NCBI GenBank assembly: GCA_902783825.1
Contig: CACZSJ010000110.1
Location: 1 to 17,037, forward strand
DNA from: Oscillospiraceae bacterium
Lineage (GTDB): Bacteria > Bacillota > Clostridia > Oscillospirales > Oscillospiraceae
DNA: 17,037 bases
Reading direction: 5' to 3'
A program made the position numbers and the translations under genes. The notes under the pieces are model-generated. The model did not search any database. It saw nothing but the letters and a program-made list of their open reading frames with translations, and had not been told where the DNA came from. Shown here one piece after another: positions 1-6,417 of the stretch; position 1 is the stretch's first letter; each line of letters starts with the position of its first letter.

Positions 1-255
1 GATCTCCAGAAGGAGACCAGCCTGCTGCGCTGCGGCATCCCGTACCCCAACGACGTTCCCGATGACATCGAGCTGCACTACAACGAGACCTACCGCCCCA
101 ACGGCCCCTACGGTGCCGCCGGCTGCGGCGAGGCTCCGCTGGATGCTCCTCACCCCGCCATTCTGAACGCCATCTACAACGCCACCGGCGCGCGCATCAC
201 CCGCATCCCGGCCAGACCGGAGAAGGTGTTGGCCGCCCTGCAGGCGTTGAAGTAA
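1..255 (+). CDS. Molybdenum hydroxylase large subunit (xanthine dehydrogenase/aldehyde oxidoreductase family), C-terminal fragment
   Basis: Frame 1 is open from the window edge to TAA at 253-255 and gives the last 84 residues of a larger protein. The segment around GAAGCGEAPLDAP has the GxGE-type motif whose glutamate (codon 130-132) is the active-site base in molybdopterin-cytosine-dinucleotide hydroxylases such as Desulfovibrio gigas aldehyde oxidoreductase and xanthine dehydrogenases. The following PHPAILNAIYNATGARI and the RIPARPEKVLAAL ending are typical of the C-terminus of this family, where the N-terminal side of a cofactor-binding helix is followed by a short tail. The enzyme would hydroxylate an aldehyde or N-heterocycle using water and pass electrons through [2Fe-2S] clusters. 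The substrate cannot be read from this fragment. It sits 5' of a multi-cluster oxidoreductase, as in the D. vulgaris DVU_1559-1558 pair. The family call is firm; the subfamily is not. Confidence 0.85.
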   Translation, partial: DLQKETSLLRCGIPYPNDVPDDIELHYNETYRPNGPYGAAGCGEAPLDAPHPAILNAIYNATGARITRIPARPEKVLAALQALK

Positions 256-279
256 GCCCTTTCATCAGGACAAATTCTA

Positions 280-288
280 TGCTATAAT
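280..288 (+). promoter_or_regulatory. Extended -10 promoter candidate embedded in the palindrome
   Basis: TGCTATAAT at 280-288 is a perfect extended -10 element (TG-N-TATAAT). No good -35 is present at 16-17 bases upstream; only weak TTTCAT/TTCATC at 260-266. The predicted start site near 295 would lie inside the palindrome and give a 5' leader of about 85 bases for the Fe-S oxidoreductase gene. It is inferred from sequence only, and the match could be a by-product of the palindrome, whose right arm carries the same box on the other strand. Confidence 0.35.
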
Positions 289-320
289 AGAGAGGCCCAT
301 TTGGGCCTCTCTATTATAGC
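281..320. terminator. 40-base near-perfect palindrome (bidirectional terminator-like hairpin)
   Basis: Positions 281-299 and 302-320 are exact reverse complements (19 bp) separated by TT at 300-301. The realistic hairpin is therefore an 18-bp stem closing on an ATTT tetraloop. It lies 26 bases after the hydroxylase stop codon. No T-run follows on either strand, so intrinsic termination may be weak, and it could instead act as an mRNA 3'-end stabiliser or processing site between the hydroxylase gene and the next gene. Both arms contain TATAAT/ATTATA. Confidence 0.6.
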
Positions 321-378
321 AATGGTCACTTGTTTGCGTGATGGCGCGTTGCGCCTTTCGGAAGGATCGGTGTTATCC

Positions 379-2667
379 ATGAGCCAGATTCAGGAACGTG
401 GCTCGACCCACGTTTATAAGGTCAACAAAATCTCCAAGGAGGAGATGGACAGCATGGTGGCGCGCTGCGTCTATGAGCAGCCGCCTTTCTGCAGCGCTGC
501 CTGCCCCTTGAAGCTGGATACGAGAGCCATGCTCAAGGCCGCGGCGGAGGGGGACTTCAAAAAGGCCCTGCAGCTGTATGAGAAGATCGCGCCCTTCCCG
601 CTGATCCTATCCGCCGGCTGCGAGGCACCCTGCGAGGCGAAATGCCGTCTGGGCGAGGTGGGCGAGAGCGTTGCCATCCGGGCGGTTGAGCGGGCCGTCG
701 CCCGCTTTGGCGAGCAGAGCAGGCTGGGCGGGATTTTTCGCAGCAAGAAGCGCAAAACTGCGGCCATTCTGGGCGCCGATCTCTTTACCCTGTTGCTGGC
801 GGGGGAGTTGGAGAAAAAAGCGTACCCCGTTACTGTGTTTTGCGAGCAGGAGGGATACGAGGACTATCTGCGCGCCTGCGCTCCGTTTTTGGACGAAGAA
901 TCCTTCGCGCTGGAGTTGAAACGTCTGCGGGAGAAGGACATACAGTTGGAATGCAATTGCCGCCTGGATGAGGCCTTCTACGCGGACAAACAGAGCGCAT
1001 TTGACCTGCTCTGTGCTTCGGATGCGGTCAGAGCGAAGCTCTTTCCAGAAGCGGAGCCGGTCGCGGAACTGATGTTTTGTGAGCAGGAGCGGCTGGTCAG
1101 CGGTAAAACGGAGGGCGTGCTGGGCGCGGCCTTCGGCGCGAAAAAAGCGGCGCTGACCGTTGATCGCTTGGCCCAGAACCTGGATCCGCGCAACACCCGC
1201 GGCAGCGAGGGGGCGGTGGAGAGCCGCCTGTATACAGCCCTCGGCGAGGCGAAAGCCCTCCGGCGTGTGCCTCTGCCCGAGGGCGGCTATGACGCCGAGG
1301 GGGCGGCGGCCGAGGCTGGACGCTGCATCCAGTGCCACTGCGAGGAGTGCCTGAAAAGCTGTGCCTATCTCAAACATTACAAAAAGCACCCGGGCTTGCT
1401 GGCCAAGGAGATATACAACAATACCCAGATCATCATGGGCGACCATCCGCTCAACAAGCCCATGAACGCCTGCTCCCTCTGCGGACAGTGCACGGTGGTC
1501 TGTCCCAACGACTTCGATATGGCCCAAGTCTGCGCCGCGGCCAGGCGCAACATGGTCTCCACCGACAAGATGCCCTTGGCGCCGCACGAGTTTGCGCTGA
1601 TGGACATGCTCTTTTCCAACGGCGAGGCCTTCCTCTGCCGGTCGCAGCCGGGCTATACCCAGTGCAAATATCTCTTTTTCCCCGGCTGCCAGGCGGCGGC
1701 TATCGCGCCGGAGACCGTGAAGGCCGCCTACCTCGATCTCTGCGAGAGGCTCGAGGGCGGCGTTGCGCTGCTGCTCGGCTGCTGCGGCGCCATCGGTGAC
1801 TGGGCCGGACGCGAGGAGCTGAGCGGGCAGACCCGGGAACTGATCGACCGGGAGCTGGCGAAGCTCGGCGACCCGCTGGTCATCGCCGGCTGTCCGACCT
1901 GCAAAAAGGAGCTGCAGGGCCACGAGGGCCTGCGCCTGACCGGGATCTGGGACGTGCTGAGGCAGATCGGCCTGCCTGAGGGCGCGAAGGGCCTGGACCG
2001 GCCGATGGCCTTGCACGACGCCTGCGGCGCGCGCGGCAACGCGGAGACGCAGCAGGCCATTCGGGACCTGGCGCAGAGTCTTGGCTGCACGCTGGTAGAG
2101 ACGGAGGATTCCGGCGACCGCTCGCCCTGCTGCGGCTACGGCGGGCTGACTGCTTACGCCAGCCGGGAGGTGGCGGGGGAGATGACCGAAAAATGCCTCG
2201 AGCGGAGCGAGGCGCCCTATCTCTCTTACTGCATGGCATGCCGAGACCGCTTTGCCCGTCAGGGCCGGGAGTCCCGCCACATTTTGGAGCTCTGCTACGG
2301 CACCGACGCGGGAAGCCCCCCGGACATCAGCGAAAAACGCAGGAACCGTCTGCGTTTGAAAAACGAGCTGCTGCAGGATATCTGGCAGGAGGAAGCGATG
2401 GAGAAGAAACTGGACTACTCCCTCGCCTTTACAGACGAGGCGCGGAGAATGATGGACGAGCGGATGATCCTCATCGAGGATGTGATCGCTGTGTTGGAAG
2501 ATTTCCGGGTGAGCGGCGAGGCCATCGAGGACGAGGACGGCCTGCTGGTCGCCCGCCGCCGCGTGGGCAATGCCACCTTCTGGGTGAAGTTCAGTCGTGC
2601 AGGCGAGGGCTATCTGGTGCAGCGCGCCTGGAGTCACCGGATGCATGTGGTGAAACGGGAGGGTTAG
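379..2667 (+). CDS. Multi-cluster Fe-S pyridine-nucleotide-disulfide-oxidoreductase-like protein with two CCG domains (DVU_1558-like)
   Basis: The 762-residue product is modular. Residues 30-89 carry two cysteine groups (C30, C38, C42 and C81, C85, C89), as in the N-terminal [4Fe-4S] domain of glutamate synthase small subunits and dihydropyrimidine dehydrogenase. Residues 123-300 resemble a flavin/NAD fold, but the expected GxGxxG nucleotide loop is replaced by ILGADLFTLL (130-139). Residues 316-328 (CIQCHCEECLKSC) and 365-375 (CSLCGQCTVVC) give ferredoxin-like clusters. Two HdrB/GlpC-type CCG domains follow (C437, C468-C469, C505, C508; then C549, C584-C585, C618, C621), known elsewhere to hold noncubane clusters. 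The last 90 residues form a separate unnamed domain. It is probably an electron relay serving the adjacent hydroxylase. ATG 379 is chosen because GAAGGA (361-366) precedes it; TTG 301 and ATG 322 are in frame but lack a ribosome site, and TTG 301 lies in the palindrome. The role is inferred. Confidence 0.85.
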   Translation: MSQIQERGSTHVYKVNKISKEEMDSMVARCVYEQPPFCSAACPLKLDTRAMLKAAAEGDFKKALQLYEKIAPFPLILSAGCEAPCEAKCRLGEVGESVAIRAVERAVARFGEQSRLGGIFRSKKRKTAAILGADLFTLLLAGELEKKAYPVTVFCEQEGYEDYLRACAPFLDEESFALELKRLREKDIQLECNCRLDEAFYADKQSAFDLLCASDAVRAKLFPEAEPVAELMFCEQERLVSGKTEGVLGAAFGAKKAALTVDRLAQNLDPRNTRGSEGAVESRLYTALGEAKALRRVPLPEGGYDAEGAAAEAGRCIQCHCEECLKSCAYLKHYKKHPGLLAKEIYNNTQIIMGDHPLNKPMNACSLCGQCTVVCPNDFDMAQVCAAARRNMVSTDKMPLAPHEFALMDMLFSNGEAFLCRSQPGYTQCKYLFFPGCQAAAIAPETVKAAYLDLCERLEGGVALLLGCCGAIGDWAGREELSGQTRELIDRELAKLGDPLVIAGCPTCKKELQGHEGLRLTGIWDVLRQIGLPEGAKGLDRPMALHDACGARGNAETQQAIRDLAQSLGCTLVETEDSGDRSPCCGYGGLTAYASREVAGEMTEKCLERSEAPYLSYCMACRDRFARQGRESRHILELCYGTDAGSPPDISEKRRNRLRLKNELLQDIWQEEAMEKKLDYSLAFTDEARRMMDERMILIEDVIAVLEDFRVSGEAIEDEDGLLVARRRVGNATFWVKFSRAGEGYLVQRAWSHRMHVVKREG

Positions 2668-2670
2668 CGC

Positions 2671-2892
2671 ATGGCGATTGAGAAAAACTATTACACCATC
2701 GATCCCGAGGGCAAGCTCCACTGTGTCAAGTGCGGCGTGCCGCTGATTAAGGGCAAGGCCAAGTTCATGTATCTGGACAACGGCTTTCCCGTGGAGCTGC
2801 CAGTCTGCCCGGTCTGCGGCTTTGTCTATGTGCCGGAGGAGTTGGCTCTGGGCAAGGTCGCGTCCGTTGAGCGGGCGTTGGAGGATAAATGA
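2671..2892 (+). CDS. Small two-CXXC redox/zinc-ribbon protein (DVU_1557-like)
   Basis: The 73-residue soluble protein has two CXXC knuckles, HCVKC (C18, C21) and PVCPVC (C46, C49), spaced as in a rubredoxin or zinc ribbon. It could hold one iron or zinc, or undergo thiol chemistry. It starts three bases after the upstream stop, with GGGAGG at 2657-2662 as ribosome site, and its stop overlaps the next start (ATGA). This indicates translational coupling and stoichiometric expression. The size, motifs and position between a multi-cluster oxidoreductase and a methyltransferase match the family I recall as DVU_1557 redox protein. The specific redox role has not been shown for this sequence. A purely structural zinc protein is the alternative. 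Confidence 0.8.
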   Translation: MAIEKNYYTIDPEGKLHCVKCGVPLIKGKAKFMYLDNGFPVELPVCPVCGFVYVPEELALGKVASVERALEDK

Positions 2893-3404
2893 ACGGGCAT
2901 CCGGGTGGGCTGGAACATACCCGCCATATGTTGGAGCTGGCGGCGCTGCCTGTGGGCGCCTCGGTGCTGGACTTGGGCGCCGGGGCGGGGGAGACGCTTA
3001 CGATGCTGCGTGACCTGGGCTGTGCTGCGGAGGGGATCGACCTGGCTCCGCGCTCCGGCGCGGTCAAGCAGGGCGACTTTCTGCGCACGCCCTATCCCGA
3101 CAGCAGCTTTGACGCGCTGCTCAGCCAGTGCGCGTTCTTTGTCTCGGGCGACCAGGCTGGTGCGCTGCGCGAGGCATGGCGGCTGCTCAAAAGCGGCGGG
3201 ACGCTGCTGCTCTCGGATGTGTTTTTGGCCGAGCCGCAGCCCCTGCTCGAGCAAGCGGGTTTTACTCTCCTCCATGCCGAGAACATGACGGCAGCCTGGC
3301 GGGAGCACTACCTGGAGGCCCTCTGGCGCGGCGAGGATTGCGGCTGTACGCTGCCGCGGGGAAAAAGCAGCTATTGGCTGCTGATCGGAAGAAAGGACGG
3401 ATGA
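2889..3404 (+). CDS. Class I SAM-dependent methyltransferase, small (DVU_1556-like)
   Basis: The 171-residue protein has the Rossmann SAM-binding signature VLDLGAGAGET at 27-37, the acidic end of strand 2 at EGID (D51), QGDF at 61-64 as motif III, and FDALLSQCAFF (74-84) followed by LLKSGGTLLLSDVF as the motif IV-to-post-IV stretch. This resembles methyltransferases of the UbiE/COQ5 class. The ATG overlaps the previous stop by four bases. The protein lacks an extended C-terminal substrate domain, so its substrate is unknown. In this context it could act on a cofactor, on a small thiol or acid metabolite, or on a protein of the cluster. The fold is secure; the function is not. Confidence 0.85.
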   Translation: MNGHPGGLEHTRHMLELAALPVGASVLDLGAGAGETLTMLRDLGCAAEGIDLAPRSGAVKQGDFLRTPYPDSSFDALLSQCAFFVSGDQAGALREAWRLLKSGGTLLLSDVFLAEPQPLLEQAGFTLLHAENMTAAWREHYLEALWRGEDCGCTLPRGKSSYWLLIGRKDG

Positions 3405-3406
3405 GG

Positions 3407-3832
3407 ATGGACCTCTTTGATCGTGTGATGGAACTGAGCCGTTACGGCTATTTCTGCGGCCAGATCCTGGCGATCCTGATGCTGGAAACCGTGGGCGAGG
3501 AAAACGCCGGCCTCGTCAAGGCGATGGGCGGGCTGAACGGCGGCGTGGGCTTTTCCCAGGGCTGCTGCGGCTGCATGACCGGCGGTGCCTGTGTGATCTC
3601 TTATTTTACCGGAAAGGGAGAAGACACCGGCATGGACGATCCCGCCCACAAGAGCGCCCTGGGAGAGTTTACCCATTGGTTTGAAGAGGAAATGACTGCC
3701 GATTACGGCGGTGTCGAGTGTCGAGATATTACCAAGGGCAATCCTGCCAAACGGGTGGAGCTTTGTCCGCAGATTATTGCCGCCACCTACGACAAGTGTA
3801 TGGAAATTCTCGGCGAGAAAGGGCTGATCTGA
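3407..3832 (+). CDS. C_GCAxxG_C_C family redox protein (DVU_1555-like)
   Basis: The 141-residue protein carries the conserved cysteine pattern of the C_GCAxxG_C_C family: C17 near the N-terminus, the glycine-cysteine core GCCGCMTGGA in the middle, and single cysteines in GGVECRDI and VELCPQI further on. Such proteins are thought to bind a metal or Fe-S centre and are often found beside redox enzymes, but no member function is assumed here. There are two close starts: ATG 3401, which overlaps the methyltransferase stop, and ATG 3407. The latter is preferred because AAAGGA at 3392-3397 is nine bases away rather than three. It lies directly upstream of the CoA ligase in the same operon. Confidence 0.85.
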   Translation: MDLFDRVMELSRYGYFCGQILAILMLETVGEENAGLVKAMGGLNGGVGFSQGCCGCMTGGACVISYFTGKGEDTGMDDPAHKSALGEFTHWFEEEMTADYGGVECRDITKGNPAKRVELCPQIIAATYDKCMEILGEKGLI

Positions 3833-3835
3833 GGC

Positions 3836-5047
3836 ATGGAGCGAAGCCGGATCGACGCTTTGATTGCGCAGCAAGAGGCTCTCCCGGAAATCAACCGGGA
3901 GAGCCTTGCGGCCGTACAGCTACGAAAGCTGAACGCTCTGCTGCGGCGTGAGCGGGAGCGGGACGGCTTTTATCGTTCGCTGCCGGAGAAGCTGGATTCC
4001 CTGGAAGAGCTGGCAGGGCTTCCGTTTACCACGGAGGAGGATCTGGCGAGACATGCGCCTTCACTGCTGCTCTGCTCTCAGGCGCAGATTCAGCGCGTCC
4101 TCTCCGATGCGACCTCCGGCACCACAGGCGCGGCAAAGCGGGTGTTCTACACACAGGAGGATTTGGAAAACACGATACAGCTCTACATGGCCGGCCTGGG
4201 CGAATTGATTTTTCCCGGCAGTGTTACCCTGGTGTGCTTCCCGTTTTCCGGACCCTTCGGCCTGGGCGAGCTGATTGGACAGGCCATTTGCCGCCTGGGC
4301 GCAAGACCCATAAAGGCCGGCCCCTTTCTCTCCTACGGGGAGTACGGGGCGCTGCTGGAGCGGGAAAAGCCAGACAGCTTTGTGGGCATGCCCGTACAGC
4401 TGCTGAGCATCCTGCGCTTTTGCGGCAGAGGCAGTCTGCGCCGCGCGCTGGTCAGCGGGGATGCCTGCCCGCAGAGCGTGATCCGTGCCTGTGAGGAGCT
4501 GCTGGGCACGCGCCTTTTCCCGCACTACGGCTCCCGGGAGATGGGCATGGCCGGGGCCATCTGCTGCCCGGCCCACGAGGGGATGCATGTGCGGGAAAAC
4601 CATATCATCCCGGAGATCGTGGACCGGACGGGACAGGTTCTCCCGCATGGAGAATGGGGGGAGCTTGTGATCACCACCATCGGCATGGAGGCCATGCCTT
4701 TGATCCGCTACCGCACCGGAGACTTTACGCGCCTTCTGCCTGCCCCCTGTTCCTGCGGCAGCGAGACCCTCCGTCTGGATTGGGTTGAGCGGAAGGCGGG
4801 GCGCCTGAGCGCTTCGGATCTGGACGAGCTTCTGTTCGCGGATCCTGCCGTGGTGGACTGTCGCTATACGCTGGAGGACGGACAGCTGAAGCTGCTGGCG
4901 CTGATAAAGGGGGAGCTTGCCGCCGGGCTCCCGGAGGAAAAGCTGGCCAAATTGGCGGCACCGCTGCGCCTTGAGCTTAACGTGCGGGAAGCGGTATCCG
5001 AAGACCGGGCCTTGTACCGCGGGAAACGAAGCTTAAGCGGCGTTTGA
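3836..5047 (+). CDS. AMP-dependent acyl-CoA ligase, PaaK-like (DVU_1553-like)
   Basis: The 403-residue protein has the adenylation signatures of phenylacetate-CoA ligase-type enzymes: phosphate-binding loop TSGTTGAAKR (93-102), HYGSREMG (230-237), RYRTGDF (291-297) with the ribose-binding aspartate D296, and a C-terminal lysine K397 in YRGKRSLSG. It should activate a carboxylic acid with ATP to an acyl-AMP and transfer it to CoA, or to another thiol. It is somewhat shorter than typical PaaK proteins of about 430 residues. It starts three bases after the previous stop with only a weak ribosome site (AAAGGG 3818-3823), consistent with coupled translation. Linkage to a molybdenum hydroxylase suggests the acid produced by the hydroxylase could be activated here, but the acid is unknown. 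The family is certain; the substrate is open. Confidence 0.85.
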   Translation: MERSRIDALIAQQEALPEINRESLAAVQLRKLNALLRRERERDGFYRSLPEKLDSLEELAGLPFTTEEDLARHAPSLLLCSQAQIQRVLSDATSGTTGAAKRVFYTQEDLENTIQLYMAGLGELIFPGSVTLVCFPFSGPFGLGELIGQAICRLGARPIKAGPFLSYGEYGALLEREKPDSFVGMPVQLLSILRFCGRGSLRRALVSGDACPQSVIRACEELLGTRLFPHYGSREMGMAGAICCPAHEGMHVRENHIIPEIVDRTGQVLPHGEWGELVITTIGMEAMPLIRYRTGDFTRLLPAPCSCGSETLRLDWVERKAGRLSASDLDELLFADPAVVDCRYTLEDGQLKLLALIKGELAAGLPEEKLAKLAAPLRLELNVREAVSEDRALYRGKRSLSGV

Positions 5048-5091
5048 ATGGAATGGTCGCTGTGAGGCAAATCAAAACGAGATAGAAAAGA

Positions 5092-5126
5092 ATGAGGAGC
5101 CGCCCCGAAAAGGGGCGGCTCCTCAT
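5092..5126 (-). terminator. Rho-independent terminator of the leftward operon, shared with region A
   Basis: A perfect 15-bp inverted repeat (5092-5106 with 5112-5126) closes on a 5-base loop. Read on the - strand it is followed by TTCTTTTCTAT, so it terminates the leftward kinase-esterase-DUF624 operon two bases past its stop codon. On the + strand no T-run follows, so it would stop transcripts from the CoA ligase gene less efficiently. Confidence 0.85.
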
Positions 5127-5127
5127 C

Positions 5128-5751
5128 TCATGGCTCAGGATGCGATTGACTTTCGTAGTGGAGAAAGACAGGCTCCATGAGCCAGGACCAAAACAGCAGC
5201 AGCAGCGCCGGCAGCACAAACAACGGCAGCAGCGCCAGCCGCAGGGTCAGATACACCGCCGCGCAGCTGGCCGCCGCCAGCGACAGGGTTCTGGGCAAAT
5301 GCGCCACGGCCAGGCGCGCACTGTTGACGCACAGGGCCTTGAAACCCAACTGAAACCGGGAAAGGACGGGAAAAACCCAACAAGCAGCGCCAATGGGAAT
5401 CAGCAGCAGCACGAACAAGGCGGCGCCGAAAAGCAGGGCCAGACTGCCGGATAGGGAAGCGGCGATGTATAGATACCCACGCACAAGGCTGTAAAGCAGC
5501 AAAGACCAGAACAAGGTCGGCAGCATGCCGCAAAGCAGATCCCGCTTAAAAACCTGGAAAAAGCGCAGCAGATAATCGTTTTCATCTCGGTGAAAATTCC
5601 GGACCAGCGCGTCGTAGAGGGCAGCGGTGGCAGCGCCGAGCGTTAGAAGCGGGGCAGAGCACAGCACCCAGAGCATGCTCAGCAGCAACAGGTCCGCCAG
5701 CATACCCAGCAAGCGCCAGACGCCGGTTTCGGGGTTGAAAAAGCGTTTCAT
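5128..5751 (-). CDS. DUF624 (YesL-like) integral membrane protein
   Basis: The 207-residue protein has four to five strongly hydrophobic segments (about residues 16-40, 78-95, 97-130 and 160-195) and the DUF624 hallmark CSAPLLTLGAATAALYDAL near residue 31. The FFQVFKRDLLCGML segment (64-77) is also typical of the family. Members sit beside carbohydrate ABC importers and glycan-degradation genes in Firmicutes, but no biochemical function is established. It begins at the base directly after the esterase stop and is the last gene of the leftward operon, with the terminator immediately behind it. In this cluster it probably supports sugar uptake or regulation. The family call is good; the role is inferred from context. 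Confidence 0.8.
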   Translation of the reverse strand: MKRFFNPETGVWRLLGMLADLLLLSMLWVLCSAPLLTLGAATAALYDALVRNFHRDENDYLLRFFQVFKRDLLCGMLPTLFWSLLLYSLVRGYLYIAASLSGSLALLFGAALFVLLLIPIGAACWVFPVLSRFQLGFKALCVNSARLAVAHLPRTLSLAAASCAAVYLTLRLALLPLFVLPALLLLFWSWLMEPVFLHYESQSHPEP

Positions 5752-6405
5752 TCACACAAGCTCAGGAACCAGCTTGCGCAGAAGCTCCGCCAGCTGGCTG
5801 TGACCCTTGCGGGACAAGTGCATGCAGTCCAGGCGGTTAAACTCCACCTGACCCTCCAGATCCACGAAGGCACAGGCCTGATTTTCCGCCACCGGACGGA
5901 GAAACCCCGCCAGCTCCCGGGATTTTTCCGGGCAGCCCAGTCCCATGGGTATGCCCTCGGGACGGGAATACAGGCCCTCGCCAATATGCGGCGGGCAGAG
6001 CAGAAGGATGTTGGGCTTGCCGTCGCGCCAGGCGGGGATGGACTTGGCCTTCATGACCAGCCGCTCCATACCGATGGCGATGCAGGCGGCGTTGGAGCCC
6101 AGGCGCTCCTTGGTGTCGTTGGTACCCAGCATGATAATCAGAAGATCCACAGGCTCGTGACTCATCAGGCAGGAGTAGATGGCGTCCAGCCCGGACATGC
6201 ATTCATGCAGGGGGTCGGGGAACACGGTGGTCCTGCCGGACAGGCCCTCTTCCAGAATCAGATACTCGTCGCCCAGGGCTTTTTGCAGCAGGCAGGTCCA
6301 GCGCTCGTTTTCATTGAAGCGATCGCCGCCGTCGGCGCAGTCCGCAGGATCGGCACAATAGCCGTGGGTGTTGGAATCACCAAAACAGACGATGTGTTTT
6401 CTCAT
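5752..6405 (-). CDS. SGNH/GDSL hydrolase, MsAcT-like esterase
   Basis: The 217-residue protein shows all SGNH blocks: FGDSN with nucleophile S11, oxyanion glycine in EEGLSGRTT (54-57), GTND with N96, and LDCMHLSRKGH with D193 and H196. No signal peptide is visible, so it should be cytoplasmic. FGDSNTHG, EEGLSGRTT and IIMLGTNDTK closely resemble the Mycobacterium smegmatis aryl esterase/acyltransferase MsAcT. Within a sialic-acid cluster it may remove O-acetyl groups from imported sugars, as sialate O-acetylesterases do; this is inference from context. It is preceded by AAGGAG six bases before ATG, and follows the kinase gene by 12 bases. Its stop TGA abuts the DUF624 start. Confidence 0.85.
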   Translation of the reverse strand: MRKHIVCFGDSNTHGYCADPADCADGGDRFNENERWTCLLQKALGDEYLILEEGLSGRTTVFPDPLHECMSGLDAIYSCLMSHEPVDLLIIMLGTNDTKERLGSNAACIAIGMERLVMKAKSIPAWRDGKPNILLLCPPHIGEGLYSRPEGIPMGLGCPEKSRELAGFLRPVAENQACAFVDLEGQVEFNRLDCMHLSRKGHSQLAELLRKLVPELV

Positions 6406-6417
6406 AGCATGCTCCTT

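Noticed and set aside
607..2721. A 704-aa open frame on the - strand opposite the Fe-S oxidoreductase gene
   Set aside because: The + strand product carries many ordered cysteine motifs; the antisense product has none and is rich in A, L and R.
3128..3400. A longer N-terminus for the C_GCAxxG_C_C protein
   Set aside because: It would overlap the methyltransferase by over 270 bases and adds low-quality sequence; ATG 3407 has a good ribosome site.
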